Positions 36,565-47,979 of a stretch of 64,000 bases of DNA are shown in pieces. The notes beneath the pieces were generated by a model. That model had not been told where the DNA came from, searched no databases, and was given only the letters and a program-made list of their open reading frames with translations. This DNA comes from Botryosphaeria dothidea (Eukaryota; Ascomycota; Dothideomycetes; Botryosphaeriales; Botryosphaeriaceae), in the NCBI GenBank assembly GCA_011503125.2, contig WWBZ02000082.1:3162001-3226000 (forward strand). Direction: 5' to 3'. The position numbers and the translations under genes are program-made. Every line of letters starts with the position of its first letter. Position 1 is the stretch's first letter.

Positions 36565-36865
36565 AGGCTGGTTGGGCGTAGAGCTGAGATATCCAGAATG
36601 TAGCAATGCTTTATCGGGATGACTGTTGTGCGCATGGGCTGAGTGAGCACGTCATTCCGGGTCGTGCCGCATGCTTAACAGCGCCATGCATACCTTGATG
36701 TCTTCGTCGGTACGGATTAGTCAACACTGATATCGCGCGTGGGCAGCTCTTATATGCACCTCATCCCTCGTCCATAACGCCAGCAGTCCTTTTATTTTTT
36801 TTTTCATCGGATTTTTATCTCCTGCTCGCCCCATAAACCGCATGCGCCATCGTCGCCGACGACTC
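36565..36865. other. intergenic between converging VPS3 and the GFA gene
   Basis: About 300 bp holding two 3' ends and a short T-rich tract near 36790. No gene. Confidence 0.7.
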
Positions 36866-37427
36866 TCAACCGCTCATCGAGCCCTCGAACTTGGCAACGC
36901 CCTCGACGTCCGGCAACCACGCGAACTTGTTGCGGCAGTAGATCTCCACCTTGGGCTTGAACTTCCCGTCGACGAGCGACAGGTCCGCGAGCGTGCCCGC
37001 CTTGACGATGACCACGCCCGTCATCGCCTCGCCCTGCACCCACACCAGCGTCCCGCACTCCGGGCAGAAGCTGTTGGTCACGGCCTTGCCCGAGTCGCCC
37101 GTCCGCGACCACTGCTTCGGCGTGCCGGTCGGCTTGAAGGCCGCGGCGGGGACGAGCAGGTTGTTCGAATAGGCGCTGTTGGAGCTGCGGCGGCAGGGGA
37201 TGCAGTGGCAGAGAGCCTGTTCGAGACGCGAGGGTTAGTGTCGAATGTGAGAGGGATTTGGGGTGGGGGCAGGTATATCGGTGACGTGATGGTGAGGACC
37301 GGTAGGTTGTTTTCTGGTGCGGGGTCATGGAGGAGGGGCAGGGCAGGGCAAGGGGACTCACTACACCCGCGGGCTCGCCGTCGAAGGTGTACTTCAGGTT
37401 TCCGCAAGCGCAGCCGCCGGACGTCAT
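36866..37427 (-). CDS. GFA/CENP-V family zinc-binding protein
   Basis: Small Mss4-like fold protein of the glutathione-dependent formaldehyde-activating (GFA)/CENP-V family; members bind zinc through cysteines and most have no proven reaction. Two exons, 37427-37362 and 37216-36866; 138 aa, normal for the family. Zinc ligands: GGCACGN at the N-terminus, ALCHCIPCRRSSNSAYS, and SFCPECGTLVWV. The first exon ends exactly after GEPAGV and the second begins ALCHC, phase 0. No targeting signal. The family call is firm, the function unknown. Confidence 0.9.
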
Positions 37428-38696
37428 TTTTGGCTGATGGGTAAAGAGGTGGATGAATTGGCTCGGATTGGAAAACTTTCTGGCAGTGGAGTAGGAAGAG
37501 AGGGATGCTGGATGCTGTTCTCTTTGCCTTTCGACCGTCCGTTCCCGTCCCGCTTTATAGTCCGCCGAGGAAGAGCTTGTATGGGTCTGGCTTGCTTGGG
37601 CTCCTCACCTTAGACGCTACGTACCCTCCTCGGCCCGTCCGCCGGCCATACCCCGCCGCAAGCACTCCTAGGAAAACACGAGCGGCGTCCGGCCGCTTGG
37701 ATCTCCCTTCGGTTATCGGTTACTTCGTCGCCCGGCTACCGGCGTCTAAAGAGCTGAACGGAGTAGATGCTGTAAAATCCGTCTTGTCTCCGGGACCGCA
37801 TTGAGTGTTCAAGTTCCAATTGGAAACGATTCTCATCCTCATGGACGGAGTTATGGATAACAGGCACGTTGGCGAAGCCTGACAGTCCGGAGGCGGTCAA
37901 GTTTGGCCGCTGTGAATCGCTTCTTGAAGCATTGAAATGCGGGGCTTGGAGGAGACGAAGATGAAATTGGCGATGCGAGTCATGTCCAGAGAGCGGCCAA
38001 GCTCGAATGTAGGTGGAAAAGAAGGCAGGGATTATCTTGCCTATTAGTGTTTATTGAGAACCTTTTTTCGTCTCTATTCGTTGTTTGCGCGGAAGGCAGA
38101 AGCAGCAATCATTTGCAAGAATGTCTGGTCAGCATGATTTGGCAAAGATCATGAGCCATGAATCAACTAGCGAAATCTGCTCGTGCGAGCGTGATGACAC
38201 AGATGTCCGTATATTTTCTGGGCGTCTCGGTTCCTACTGCATGAACCTGGTCCAGAAAAGGCTGCAACTGTGCAGCTACCTTTCATCATACCCACGCGAA
38301 GAGCTAAAGCTGCATCCGGAAGTGAACGCCGTCAGCTCTGCTGAGCATTTATACTCGGACGACTGCCTGAAGTACTGTACCTATGCGTACTTCTGCTTGC
38401 TGTGGTACTTGGCATCTGCCTGGTTTAACTCTTAGTATGGTGATGAACAGATAGCCATGATACTTCCAAATGGCGCGAGCGAGTTTCCCCCGACCATGGA
38501 GCAACTGCGAACTGGTGGGAGCGACAGCAGGCGGCGGCTCGGCTCGGAGCAGTGGTGGGGGCGGTTTGTGCGGCAACGACATCCGACATCAAGGTTCCCG
38601 TCGACATGACGCGACACGGCGAGCCGCGACAGAACCAACGCCATCTCCGACTTCCCCCTTCCCCGTTTGCTTTGCGTGCCATGAGGCCTGGCAGCC
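37428..38696. other. divergent intergenic region, GFA / LCHN
   Basis: A plus-strand frame at 38121-38435 could encode about 104 aa but has no recognised family or splice evidence. Nothing else stands out. Confidence 0.5.
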
Positions 38697-40728
38697 ATGT
38701 CCGCGACCAACGCGATTCCGACCAACGGCAATGCGCCGCAAGACGACCTTCCCTCGCTCGCCGCCCTCTTCTTGATCAAGTTCGACCTCAAGATCGGGTG
38801 AGTGCGCCGCAGCCCGCCCTCCCTTGCGCCTGCTGCTAATTGGCCGTCGCAGCTATACCATCACTTGGAAGCGCTCCCTGAACAACCGTGCGAGCCCTCC
38901 ATGTCCCGCCTCGAAGACTGCCTGCTGACCGCGCCGCAGTCGAGCTCGATGGAGCCGTCGAGTTCAAGTCGCTGCCTTCGGGCCTGCACAGCGTAAAGGA
39001 AGACCTCGTGTACGTACACCGGCCCGGACACCATGGCCATCAGGCGCTGACGGCGGATCGCAAGATACTTTGTTCATGAGCAATACGTGGGATTGAGCGC
39101 ATTCATCAACGACCCAGCCTCTGAGGAAGAGCGCAACGCGCACCTCGTCGCTGTCGGTATTCTGGTCCCGCTGAGCCAGGGCCGTCTGGGACGGAGCTGG
39201 CTGCACGCTCAGAAATTGAGAGAGCTGGCCAAGTAAGCCTACCGGCTGCTCTGCCCATCCGCACGAAGAGCGCTGACGTGGTGCTAGGTTGCTAGTTCGA
39301 GACACGACCAAGACCGAACCCCTGGAGCAATACTGGACCGCCCATTCTGCTGAGCGCAATGACGCTACCCCGGAAGCAGAGTCGTCTGAAGCATCTCCCA
39401 CCGTCGCCCGCCCGCCTCCCTCTGTTGTACGGAAGAACAAGACTTATGCAAGAAGCCGCGGGTTGTCCAACGTCACTGCATTCCACCCCGCGCACGAGAC
39501 GCTCGGTGTGGCCCACCCAGCTCTGTCGATAATCAAATACATAGATACCTTTGGTCCCCTGGTATTTCCCCTGCTTAGATTGGCGCTGCTGAGAAAGCGC
39601 ATTCTGTTTGTTACGCCGCCGCCGGTCCGGCTGGCTTGTGAATTTGGTAAATCTTTCTCCCGCACTCACATGGGCGAGCAGGGAACTGATTGACTGGCGC
39701 TAGTTTATGATCTCTCTATCCTTTCGACTATACCTTCCTCTGTCACCGACGTGCTCCCGCCAGGATCTGAACCGTTGCAACGACTACGAAGCCTGTTCAC
39801 CGTTGGAATCCATGAAATACCCAAGCTACAGGAGGAAGCAAAGAAGCATGAAACGGCAAAGCTTTCGACCGAGTACTTGGAAGAAGGCAACTGGTCTCCT
39901 GGCTGGGCAGCTTGCACGACAGACGAAGTCCTGGCAATGAAAACGGACCTTTACGACATCATAGTCGAACTCCCGGCCCAGGTCGAGTCCACGGAGGAAG
40001 AAAAACGGTGGCCGAGGATAAAGACGTCAACGGGCAAGGAGATCAAAGCTACGCAGCGTGACTTGAGACGTTTTCGCATCCTGCATGCAGAACTGCGCAA
40101 AACGCAGCGGCACTCGGTCGACATTCCACGGAGCGAAGACGAAGACGAGGAGGAAGACAGTGACAGCGCTGCGTTGATAGGCTCGTCTCCACCAGCGGAG
40201 AGCGACGACGGGGACACGGACATCTACGCAGACAATCTGATCGAACCGTCGACGTGGGCGGCACTTGCTTACTCGGGCTTCATGTGGTGGGCGTCTGCAG
40301 GCGAGAGGGACGCATCCCTATCCGAAGAAGCAGACCGGGATCGAACGTTGCTGGGCGACCTCTCGGATTTCATGACGGTGTCGCACGGATCGATCCGCAG
40401 CTCGGACGATGCAATGGCGCAGACGTGGTACCAAGGGGCCGCGGCGCCGCACACAGCCATCATTGCGTACTTCCACCGGCTCACAGCAGAAATCTTCAGC
40501 ACATTGGGCGACATTGTCGACGCGCTCGACGACGAGGAGCACGACGGAGATCAGGACGAGGAGGAGAAGTCGGTGGTGGTGCACGGCGATGACGTCAGCA
40601 GGATGGGACTCGACGTGTGGAGCGAGACGGACAAGGAATTCGTGCAGGAGGTGCTGCAGATGTATTTCGGGAGGGGATCGCAGGTGCATGGGGGAAGCAT
40701 CGAGTGCTGCGGTGTTAAGATTTGCTGA
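38697..40728 (+). CDS. LCHN/DENND11-type DENN-like protein
   Basis: DUF2347/DUF4484 family (LCHN, DENND11), predicted to be a DENN-fold guanine-exchange-type regulator of membrane traffic. Six exons: 38697-38797, 38853-38887, 38940-39009, 39065-39232, 39288-39646 and 39704-40728; 585 aa. N-terminal DENN-like strands: LAALFLIKFDLKIGYTITWK, ELDGAVEFKSLPSGLH, EDLVYFVHEQYVGLSAF, VAVGILVPLSQGRLGRSW. Then FGPLVFPLLRLALLRKRILF and YDLSILSTIP (the LCHN core). The C-terminus (TWAALAYSGFMWWASAGE, YFHRLTAEIFSTLGDIVDAL) is the DUF4484 part; between them is an acidic loop (EDEDEEEDSDS). All six phases agree. The second exon is only 35 nt. Confidence 0.85.
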
Positions 40729-41182
40729 GGGGTACGGGGGATTTTCAGGGCCAGGGCGGGTAATGCAGATCGGCGCGGGGGGGGGGGGGGGGAGATACCA
40801 CAGGAAATGAAGGGCATAGCATTTTAGCACTTGTCTGGCACACGCCCTCCGGCATCATCGTCTGCTTGCACGCTCGCCCGCAACCTGGGCCGACTCGTGG
40901 TGGGGTTCAGCCTTACACCCTAGTCCCAAAGCGGTTAGGCTTCCCGCCGCGCAGCTCAAGCATCATTTGGCAGCCTCGAGCTGCACCTCTCCTCCCTCCA
41001 CCACCCACATCCACCATTCAATCCCTCCACGCGCCTTTCGCTCGCGGTTCTCAGACTCCCATGATCCGCTGACTCCATCAGCCTACCCTCGGCTTTTTTT
41101 GCGCCCGCGCGTGCGTCGAGCGCCCGCTCTTCGCTCCTTGGAGCCTCGCCCGCTGCGCAAGCTCCCGGCGCACGGTCTTGCT
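40729..41182. other. intergenic LCHN / F-box
   Basis: 454 bp: the LCHN 3' end including the poly-G run at 40777-40792, then the F-box promoter and 5' leader. No other gene. Confidence 0.65.
40777..40792. repeat. poly-G homopolymer, 16 bases
   Basis: Uninterrupted G run about 50 bp past the LCHN stop codon. Confidence 0.95.
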
Positions 41183-43963
41183 ATGACGTCCAGCAACAGT
41201 AAGCATGCTTCCTCTCCGCCAGCCTCTAATTGGCCCCCTAACATTTTTTTGAGCCGCCGGTGCTGGGGCTGCTCCCTCTTCAGCCTCTACTTTAGGCCTG
41301 CTTCCATTCACTGTCGCCTATCTTGATGCCATTCGTTCTTCTCCCTCGGCATCCGACAGCATTGCAGTGTCTGCCCAGCTGGAAGGCCAGACATTGCCTG
41401 CTCCTCAGCGAATGCCGCCATCGCTAGGTCTCAGCAGAACCGAGGGATACATTCTTAATCACCTGACCATGCCTCGCTCTATAAGCTACACCGACAGTAG
41501 CCTCCCTGAGGATGCTGCTTCTCACCAGCACTTGTTTCCACTCAAGCGCCCACCCAATGTACAGATCGTGCGGAGAGCACTTACCGTCCCTGATGTTATC
41601 TTCAACATGAACCCTTCCGCACTTATTGCCTATACAGTCCCCCACTCGCCGAACGCCTTCAACGTTTGGCCAGACAAGCGTCCCGATAACACCCCTACTG
41701 CTGCCTATATCGCTTACCCCCTTCCACGGAAGATGTCGGATATGGAAGAGCCGATGTCTAGCCTCGTTGACTTCATCTGGACGGACTGTCGAGAGCAGCC
41801 TCATCTGAACGCGCCGCCCATGTATCCTACCACCACCACCGCTACTGCTGATGCGGCCAAGGGACCAGCCTATGACAGGCTTCCACAGGAGATGTGGAAT
41901 GCAATCCTCAAGCACTTATCTCACGACGATCTCAAGGCCCTCCGCTTGACTTGTCGAAGGCTGAACCAGTCGGCCACCAAAGCCTTGTTCGACACTGTTG
42001 TTGTACCATTTCGTCCGGGCATGTTTAGCGAAGAACTCCGAGCCGAGCTGGAGAACCACTCGGGAAAGGGAAAGGGCAGGAGCACTGTTATCAACATCTT
42101 CAAGAGCCATGGTCATCACATTAAAAAGTTTGGCCTTAGCTACGAAGTTACCGAAGGTTGGTTTTCTTGTTTCTACTTATCGAGACGTACTAATTCTGTG
42201 CAGCATGTTTAGCACACCTGCCGAAGCTGGTCCAGCATGACTTGCTGGAATCGTACTGGGGCACGTATTACTGGCCATCCTCACCCGTTCACCAACCGGA
42301 CGATATGCCAGCCTCGGTCATGGAGGAGATCGTCGGTATGAAGGAGGCTCTTTCGGACATGCCAAGCTTGAAGGAGCTTGCTCTATCAATCGACAATGGC
42401 CTCGGCTGGCTACCAGGACCTGACAAGTCTATCCGCTCACAAATCATTCAAGACCGCATCCAGCTGTTTCCGAATCCTAACGGATTGCCGACTAGAAGCA
42501 GGCAAGCGCAGCAGGAACTCTGGGACTTTGTCAAGTCGCAATACAAGGATCAAGACAAGTCTTTTGAACTCTCACAAGCTCACCTGTTCAGGGTTGAGCG
42601 TATGGGCGGCCGGTGTGATTTGCCCGGTCCTTACACGGGAATTCCCAGAGATCTCCAGCACATTGACCGAAGGATCCTGCTGGAAGCCACAACTCCCGAA
42701 GGTCACCCGACTGACATTAGTTCAAACGACGGCTTCCTCGTGGTGGCTCCGGACAATTGGACTCGATCGTGCACGTCCCACCCAGTCCAACCGAGCAATC
42801 TTACCGAAGAACAACTTGAGATGCTCTTAAAGACCCAGTGGGCTCAAGACTCGTTGATTGACTCTTACATCATTGGTGTCATTGATTCTGAGACATGCAG
42901 ACGCGTCACTGTTTTGAACTTGGCGTGTCTTCCCGCGCGATGCGTTCCGTTCTTCGACCGAGCTGACTTCTGGGATGCACTTCCCTGCCTGGAATCCTTG
43001 AAGCTGATGATCATGGGAGAGATCAGAGAGATGGATAAGGACTTCTTTGGAAATGCCTCTTCCATCTCAGCCATGCCGCTGAAGGGTATACAGCCCTTCC
43101 GGACTTTGTTGGTCAACCATATTGCACAACGCTCCAACATCAAAAATGTGACAATCGGCTGGGTTGGCGGTGGCGAACACGCATCAGGAATGTTGGGAAG
43201 AAACAGACACATCCTTCCGGCCCCCTTCATGGATATTCGGACCGCAGCCTCGCCTTACATGATGGACGATGTCAGCATATTCCCTCATATCGAGCATCTC
43301 ACCTTCAACAACTGCTGGATGACCCCACGGGCTCTTGATTATCTTGTTGACGGTCACAGGCAGTTGAAACTAAGGAAGTTGACGCTTGACTCGGTATCGT
43401 TGCAACTATTACCCGTTGGTGCTGGAGGACAGATGCCAACGGCTGGCTTCAGGATCCCAAACCCGATCCCGGGGCGCCCAGACATGGTATTTCCGCAGCG
43501 AGAGGGCTCCTGGCCATACGTTCTCGACGGAATCTCACCTGGCGCTCACTTCGGCCATTTCAACGGTGGAACCAGGAATCACAGAAGCAAATCATCACTG
43601 AAGGAGATCGAGCTCATCTCGTGTGGATACAGCGTACTCGAAGCTACAAACGCCTGGTCGATCGAGTCGATGGACCGTGAGTTTCTCGATGCAAACAATG
43701 CTGCGGCTATCCCAGACGCGAACGCGTTCCCGAATTCACGTCGCGCCGTCCTCGAGTCAGTCATGGCCAAAGTCCGTGACGTACACCTGGGTACGATCGT
43801 CCAACACATTCCGCAGGTCGAAGCCGACATCCTGGAGGCTATGTGGGGAGCCACTCTGGGCTGGTCTGATTTGGACTCCCGGCATGCCGTTGCCTTGGAT
43901 GGACTGAGAGACGGCGGCACTGGACGCTTCTCGGCGGTCATCCGTGCCCCCGACCTTGGATAG
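41183..43963 (+). CDS. F-box protein
   Basis: Probable substrate receptor of an SCF ubiquitin ligase; the target is unknown. Three exons: 41183-41198, 41284-42156 and 42204-43963; 882 aa. The first exon encodes only MTSSN plus one base. The F-box lies near residues 200-245: YDRLPQEMWNAILKHLSHDD followed by LKALRLTCRRLNQSATKALFDTV. The remaining 640 residues hold widely spaced leucine-rich stretches (PSLKELALSID, CLESLKLMIMGEI, HIEHLTFNNCWM, LRKLTLDSVSLQLL, LKEIELISCGYS) that suggest a degenerate leucine-rich-repeat fold, as in many fungal F-box proteins. The ~200 residues before the F-box are unusually long and show no domain I recognise. Splice phases agree. Confidence 0.85.
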
Positions 43964-44942
43964 CCTGATTCGGAACGTGAAGGATCTCCTCGAGGCCTGC
44001 TATTACTTTTTGAAATTCCTTACGGAGTCTACAACGAGCTTCGCTTTCATTTGATTGCGGCTGTGAAAAGGTTCCGCTACCTTGTAGTTCTACGGAGCGC
44101 TTTTGTGGTCATCGGATTTCCTGCTGACCACTGAATCCTGTACTATATCCGACTTTTCTCTTTTCTCGTTTCAGCAAGCGACATGGTAGATTTCGAAGAA
44201 GTCACAGGAAAGCATCTGCTTCAATCCTCGCTTCACTGGAATATTGCGGCAGCGACATCAATAATCACCGGGCGACATCGACCGGTATGGAGATGATGTG
44301 GTAGTACACACTTCACACACTTTCTGATACCCCTCTCAAAGGTGCTCTCTCTTTTTCTTTTGTGTTTTATTAGCATAGCGCTGGCGAATTTGGGACCGAT
44401 ATCTCATCGTGGTCGAGTACAGTTGAGGCGACGGGGGGTATGGAATGCGAGCGAGCGAGCTACATACGTGTGTAGTCGATTAATATGACCACTTCCGAAT
44501 GATGGCGTGCTTGGGCTTTGTGGTCGTATTACGGAGCAAGCTTGAAGTTAAGCTGAAGGTCCTCAGGTGTCTTCCTCCACGTGCCCAGCTGGAACGGCGA
44601 TGCAGCGCGGCGGAGATTCTTCCAAGGATCGGTGGATGGGCGGGCATGACGAATTTCCCAGGGGAATGGAGCTCCTGGCGAGGCAGTTGGGCGTGACGGC
44701 TCACATGGAAGTTGAGGCTTAAACTTAACCGCCTGGGGGCTGACTTTCTAGCAGCATGAGGAGCCTCGGGCCACTCTCTCGCAATTAAAGCTACAACCCA
44801 CAAAACTAAATTTCTTGCCTGGACCAGCCTCCGCGCTGGACGTCTTATCAAACGAGACTCGTCTCGGGGTTGTGGAGATCCCGACGCTGGATCCACACTG
44901 CGTACATACGCATGTTCGCTGCAAAGATATGTCCGTTGCCGC

Positions 44943-44986
<44 letters not shown>

Positions 44987-45711
44987 CAGTTACTTGGTTC
45001 GCGCACCGATTGGCGGCTCGGGTAAGGCGACTCCTCGATCGAGAAGCTCCTGCACACCTCGCACCGTACCGTGCAAGCGAGCCGAACTTTATTATGCCCG
45101 CGCTGAAGCGGACGCTTCCTTTTAAATCCTGCAATCGGAGAGCCTGATGCAGTCAAATGGAGAACAGATGGTATCTCGGGCCGAATTGACCCAAGTTCTG
45201 CGTGTCTTGTTCAGTTCTTGCCACCGTCCATGAATCCAGATCTTATGGAGGACGGACCGGTCCAAATTTTGGCTTGAATGACGGAATGTCTTTTATAGAA
45301 TTTGAGCTACTGGACTACGAGTTGCACTGCCTGGGAAGAAGCACTTCGAGGAGGAAATGCCTTGACGCATGCGTAGGTTCCAGTACCGAGCAACGTGGAA
45401 TTTTCTGCCTCTCCGTCACTTTCGCACCGTCAGCCCTGTCGGACAATGTGAGCTGTGCTGAGCCATGTGCAGGTCTCGTCCTTTCCAGAAAATTCGCATG
45501 CGCAAAACATGGGCGAAGGGCAACACATCCTAAACGCGGCTCAGGGGTCGCACTGCGCGCAGAAGTGCGCGCCAGCCATGCCGATTAAGAAATTAAACGT
45601 CTTTACATGCAGCTCTCTCTTTCCCGCTACGGTCACAATATACATTACTAGATCTACCTCACGTAGAAAATGTGATAATGGGGTTCGCAAACCCCCGCTA
45701 ATGTATCCTCC
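43964..45711. other. intergenic, no gene recognised
   Basis: 3' end of the F-box gene and the region past the stop of the small secreted protein at 45712. Contains the CT microsatellite at 44947-44994. Frames of up to 154 codons have no recognised content. Confidence 0.55.
44947..44994. repeat. (TC)n microsatellite
   Basis: About 24 uninterrupted TC units. Confidence 0.97.
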
Positions 45712-46329
45712 CTAGTGATAGTCGGCCCACCTGTAGCATCCACCGTGTGTCCAAATGGTAGAAGCACCACAGGTGGCCTTGGTGATGGCGTCTTTGATGC
45801 ACCCAGCGTCGCGGGTCTCCTCGTTCCACGGCCACGAATAGTGGAAGTTCATATCGATGCCGTAGGCCACGGCGACCTTGCCCGTCTCGGGGTTCTGAAC
45901 CTGCTCCCACTGCCACTTCTTGTTGCAGCCCTTGAGCGCCACGCTCTTGCCGCAGCTTCCCTTGATGTTGTCCTGCGACTCGTTAGTCCATCTCTTTCAT
46001 TTTGCCAGGACATTCCTCGGTAACAAGCATACCTCGATGCCTTTGCACCAACCATCTGAGTCCTGGCCAGTCGGGGTGATTTGGACGATCCAGTTGAGCC
46101 AGTCAGTACCGCTGTTGTGCTTGTAGTAGCAGTCGACGGTGCCGGTGAAGTACTGCGCCCACTGACAGTCTTCGGGCAGGACGTTGGCGCGTGCCTCAAT
46201 GTCGGTGCTGTTGTGGTCAGGCAGGCTCAGATCCGTAGCATCGTCGGCCAGAGGAAGGGCGCTGATCGTATTGACAAGTGCTCCGAGAGTGAAAGCAAAA
46301 GAAGCGATGGGAGCGGCCTGGAAATGCAT
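45712..46329 (-). CDS. small secreted protein with eight cysteines (effector-like)
   Basis: Not a family I recognise. Two exons, 46329-46033 and 45972-45712, phase 0; 185 aa. A signal peptide covers residues 1-25 (hydrophobic FAFTLGALVNTISALP), followed by an acidic stretch ending EAR near residue 47, a possible processing site. The mature part has exactly eight cysteines (EDCQW, VDCYY, GWCKG, GSCGK, KGCNK, AGCIK, ATCGA, GGCYR), an even number suited to four disulfides, and many aromatic residues (WAQYFTG, DWLNWIVQ, WQWEQV, NFHYSWPWNEE). It ends ADYH. The size, signal and cysteine count are those of fungal apoplastic effectors or small lectin-like proteins; that is inference. A TATA-like TTAAATA lies about 120 bp upstream. 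Confidence 0.8.
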
Positions 46330-46447
46330 GGTGTTTCAAAGCGAGAGTAAATTGATGGGGGTGAAGCTGTAGGATTGTAGATCGAGCTGTCGAAGTCTCG
46401 AGGATGAGGATGATGATGATGCTCGAAGAATTGTCGAATGTACGTTC

Positions 46448-46454
46448 TATTTAA
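46448..46454 (-). promoter_or_regulatory. TATA-like box of the eight-cysteine gene
   Basis: TTAAATA on the minus strand, about 120 bp before the start codon at 46329. Confidence 0.4.
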
Positions 46455-46558
46455 TATTCGCGCTGCCGCTTTGGCCCGGATTGCGATGGTATGAGCTATG
46501 TAACGAAATCGAAAGGTTCGTGGAGCATACTGCGTTGGTGTCTGTGTTCAACACCGAT

Positions 46559-46697
46559 TTTTCCGCCCCCAAATACCTTAGAAAAGCTGGGGATTGCCCA
46601 TAAATTCCAGAAAGTGGTATTGGTTGGCCCCAGTACAGGCGTTCTATTTCCACATACAGTACTTTAAAGTGGCTCGCACTTGATTTTCCGCCCCCAA
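46559..46697. repeat. duplicated promoter 14-mer
   Basis: TTTTCCGCCCCCAA occurs at 46559-46572 and again at 46684-46697, the same orientation, 125 bp apart, 230 and 355 bp upstream of the eight-cysteine gene. A regulator site is possible; it could also be the ends of a decayed repeat. Confidence 0.45.
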
Positions 46698-47063
46698 GCA
46701 ATCTCTAAAGCGGTGTTGGTATCATACCGCTTAATCGCTAAAAGTTACCTCTATTAGCATGTATCTACGTTATACTAGTTTTGGCCCCATTCGAGATTAG
46801 CGGGACCCGCTCAGCAGGGGTCGCGAAGACCTTATCCAACTCTACAAACGCCCCACTTATAGCTTCTCCTAAATTTCTAAGTGGGTTCCCCTCGGGGGAA
46901 ATCCGTTTAGAAGTTCCCTCATGTTGGTGCCTAGATTTTGAGGGGACTCACAGACCAATTTGCTGACATGGAAACAGCAGCGGACCAACAAAGTCGATTT
47001 TCGTCAGTTGACCTCGATAGAGAGGCATACTTTCACGAGCTCAACTGTTAGTCTTCCCGGGCC

Positions 47064-47070
47064 TATTTAA
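47064..47070 (+). promoter_or_regulatory. TATA-like box of the secreted-protein gene at 47183
   Basis: TATTTAA inside GGGCCTATTTA, 119 bp before the start codon. The same 11-mer precedes the synthetase-like gene (48791-48801). Confidence 0.4.
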
Positions 47071-47182
47071 CCACATTCGTTGCCGTACGAAAGTGAATCT
47101 CGTTCAGTATCACATTCCGTCCTACTACCACAACCGGCCTTCAAATTCCCACAGCCAAGCCATCACAACAAACCTAGTGAAA

Positions 47183-47979
47183 ATGAAGCTTTTCGCTGCT
47201 CTTACCGTAAGATGTTCTTCGTAGAAATGGCTTTCGCCTGCTCTGACCCGTTACCTTAGTCCGCTCTAGCCTTTACCACGGCTATGGCTGCGCCATTCGG
47301 CGTAAACTCGACAACGGAGACGACCTCTCTCTCGGAGCGCGCCAGTCCCCTCCAAAACACCGGGATTACCGTCTTTTATTCAAAGCAGCAAATGCCCCAT
47401 GGACGCTTCCGCGGCCGTTTCAGGCTAATGGGCTTCCTACAAGCCACCGGCCCGATGCTGGACGTGCTTAAGGAGAGGATGGATGTATCGGGTGGCACGT
47501 CGCAGCCAGTCGAGCGCGCGTCTGTCATCGCCCAAGCATTCTTTGCCCACTTCCGAGCCCGGATGGACGAACAGTTCCCATTCCGCAACTTCAATTCGAT
47601 GCGTGCGCTCTTCAATGCGGGAGACACCGGTAACGGCGCGTGGGAAGGCACGATCGGGGCTCAATTCGAGGTAAGGATAACGGCCCATAAAACTAGCTGA
47701 GGTGGTGCTAATAGATCAATGTAGAGCGTCTCCAACCAAGCTACTTACGATCAAATTCTGGATGCTCTAAAGGCCTACCTGACCACGAGGGGTAGCAACG
47801 CCGTGGAAGTGGTCTTTACGTCCGTTACAGATGCGTTCACTGTCGGTAGCCCTACCGAGTACGCTTTGCCTAAGCGCAAGACTAGGTCTACAAACACCTG
47901 CTCAAGCACCACCTCTGTCTTGAGTTTGTTCCAAGATAGGGTGCCTGAGATTCCGAGTTACTTTGGAGAGACCTGCTAG
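47183..47979 (+). CDS. small secreted protein of unknown family
   Basis: Not recognised. Three exons: 47183-47206, 47260-47670 and 47725-47979, all phase 0; 229 aa. The signal peptide is split by the first intron (MKLFAALT / SALAFTTAMAAP). The mature part has a single compact-looking domain (KQQMPHGRFRGRFRLMGFLQ, AQAFFAHFRARMDEQFPFRN, AWEGTIGAQFE, YDQILDALKAYLTTRG, VEVVFTSVTDAF). Then comes a basic LPKRKTR, a possible Kex2-like site, and a 30-residue Ser/Thr tail with the only two cysteines. The segment before the KR is alternating helix and strand rather than disordered, so this is probably a folded secreted protein. Its neighbours are another secreted protein and the synthetase-like gene. 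Confidence 0.75.

Larger units (their letters stand above)
46330..47182. other. divergent intergenic region between two secreted-protein genes
   Basis: Promoters of the genes at 45712 and 47183, comparatively AT-rich. It contains two TATA-like boxes and a duplicated 14-mer, listed separately. No gene inside. Confidence 0.6.

Noticed and set aside
38121..38435. Possible 104-aa gene between GFA and LCHN
   Set aside because: No recognised domain, no intron signal, codon use unremarkable; not enough to call a gene.
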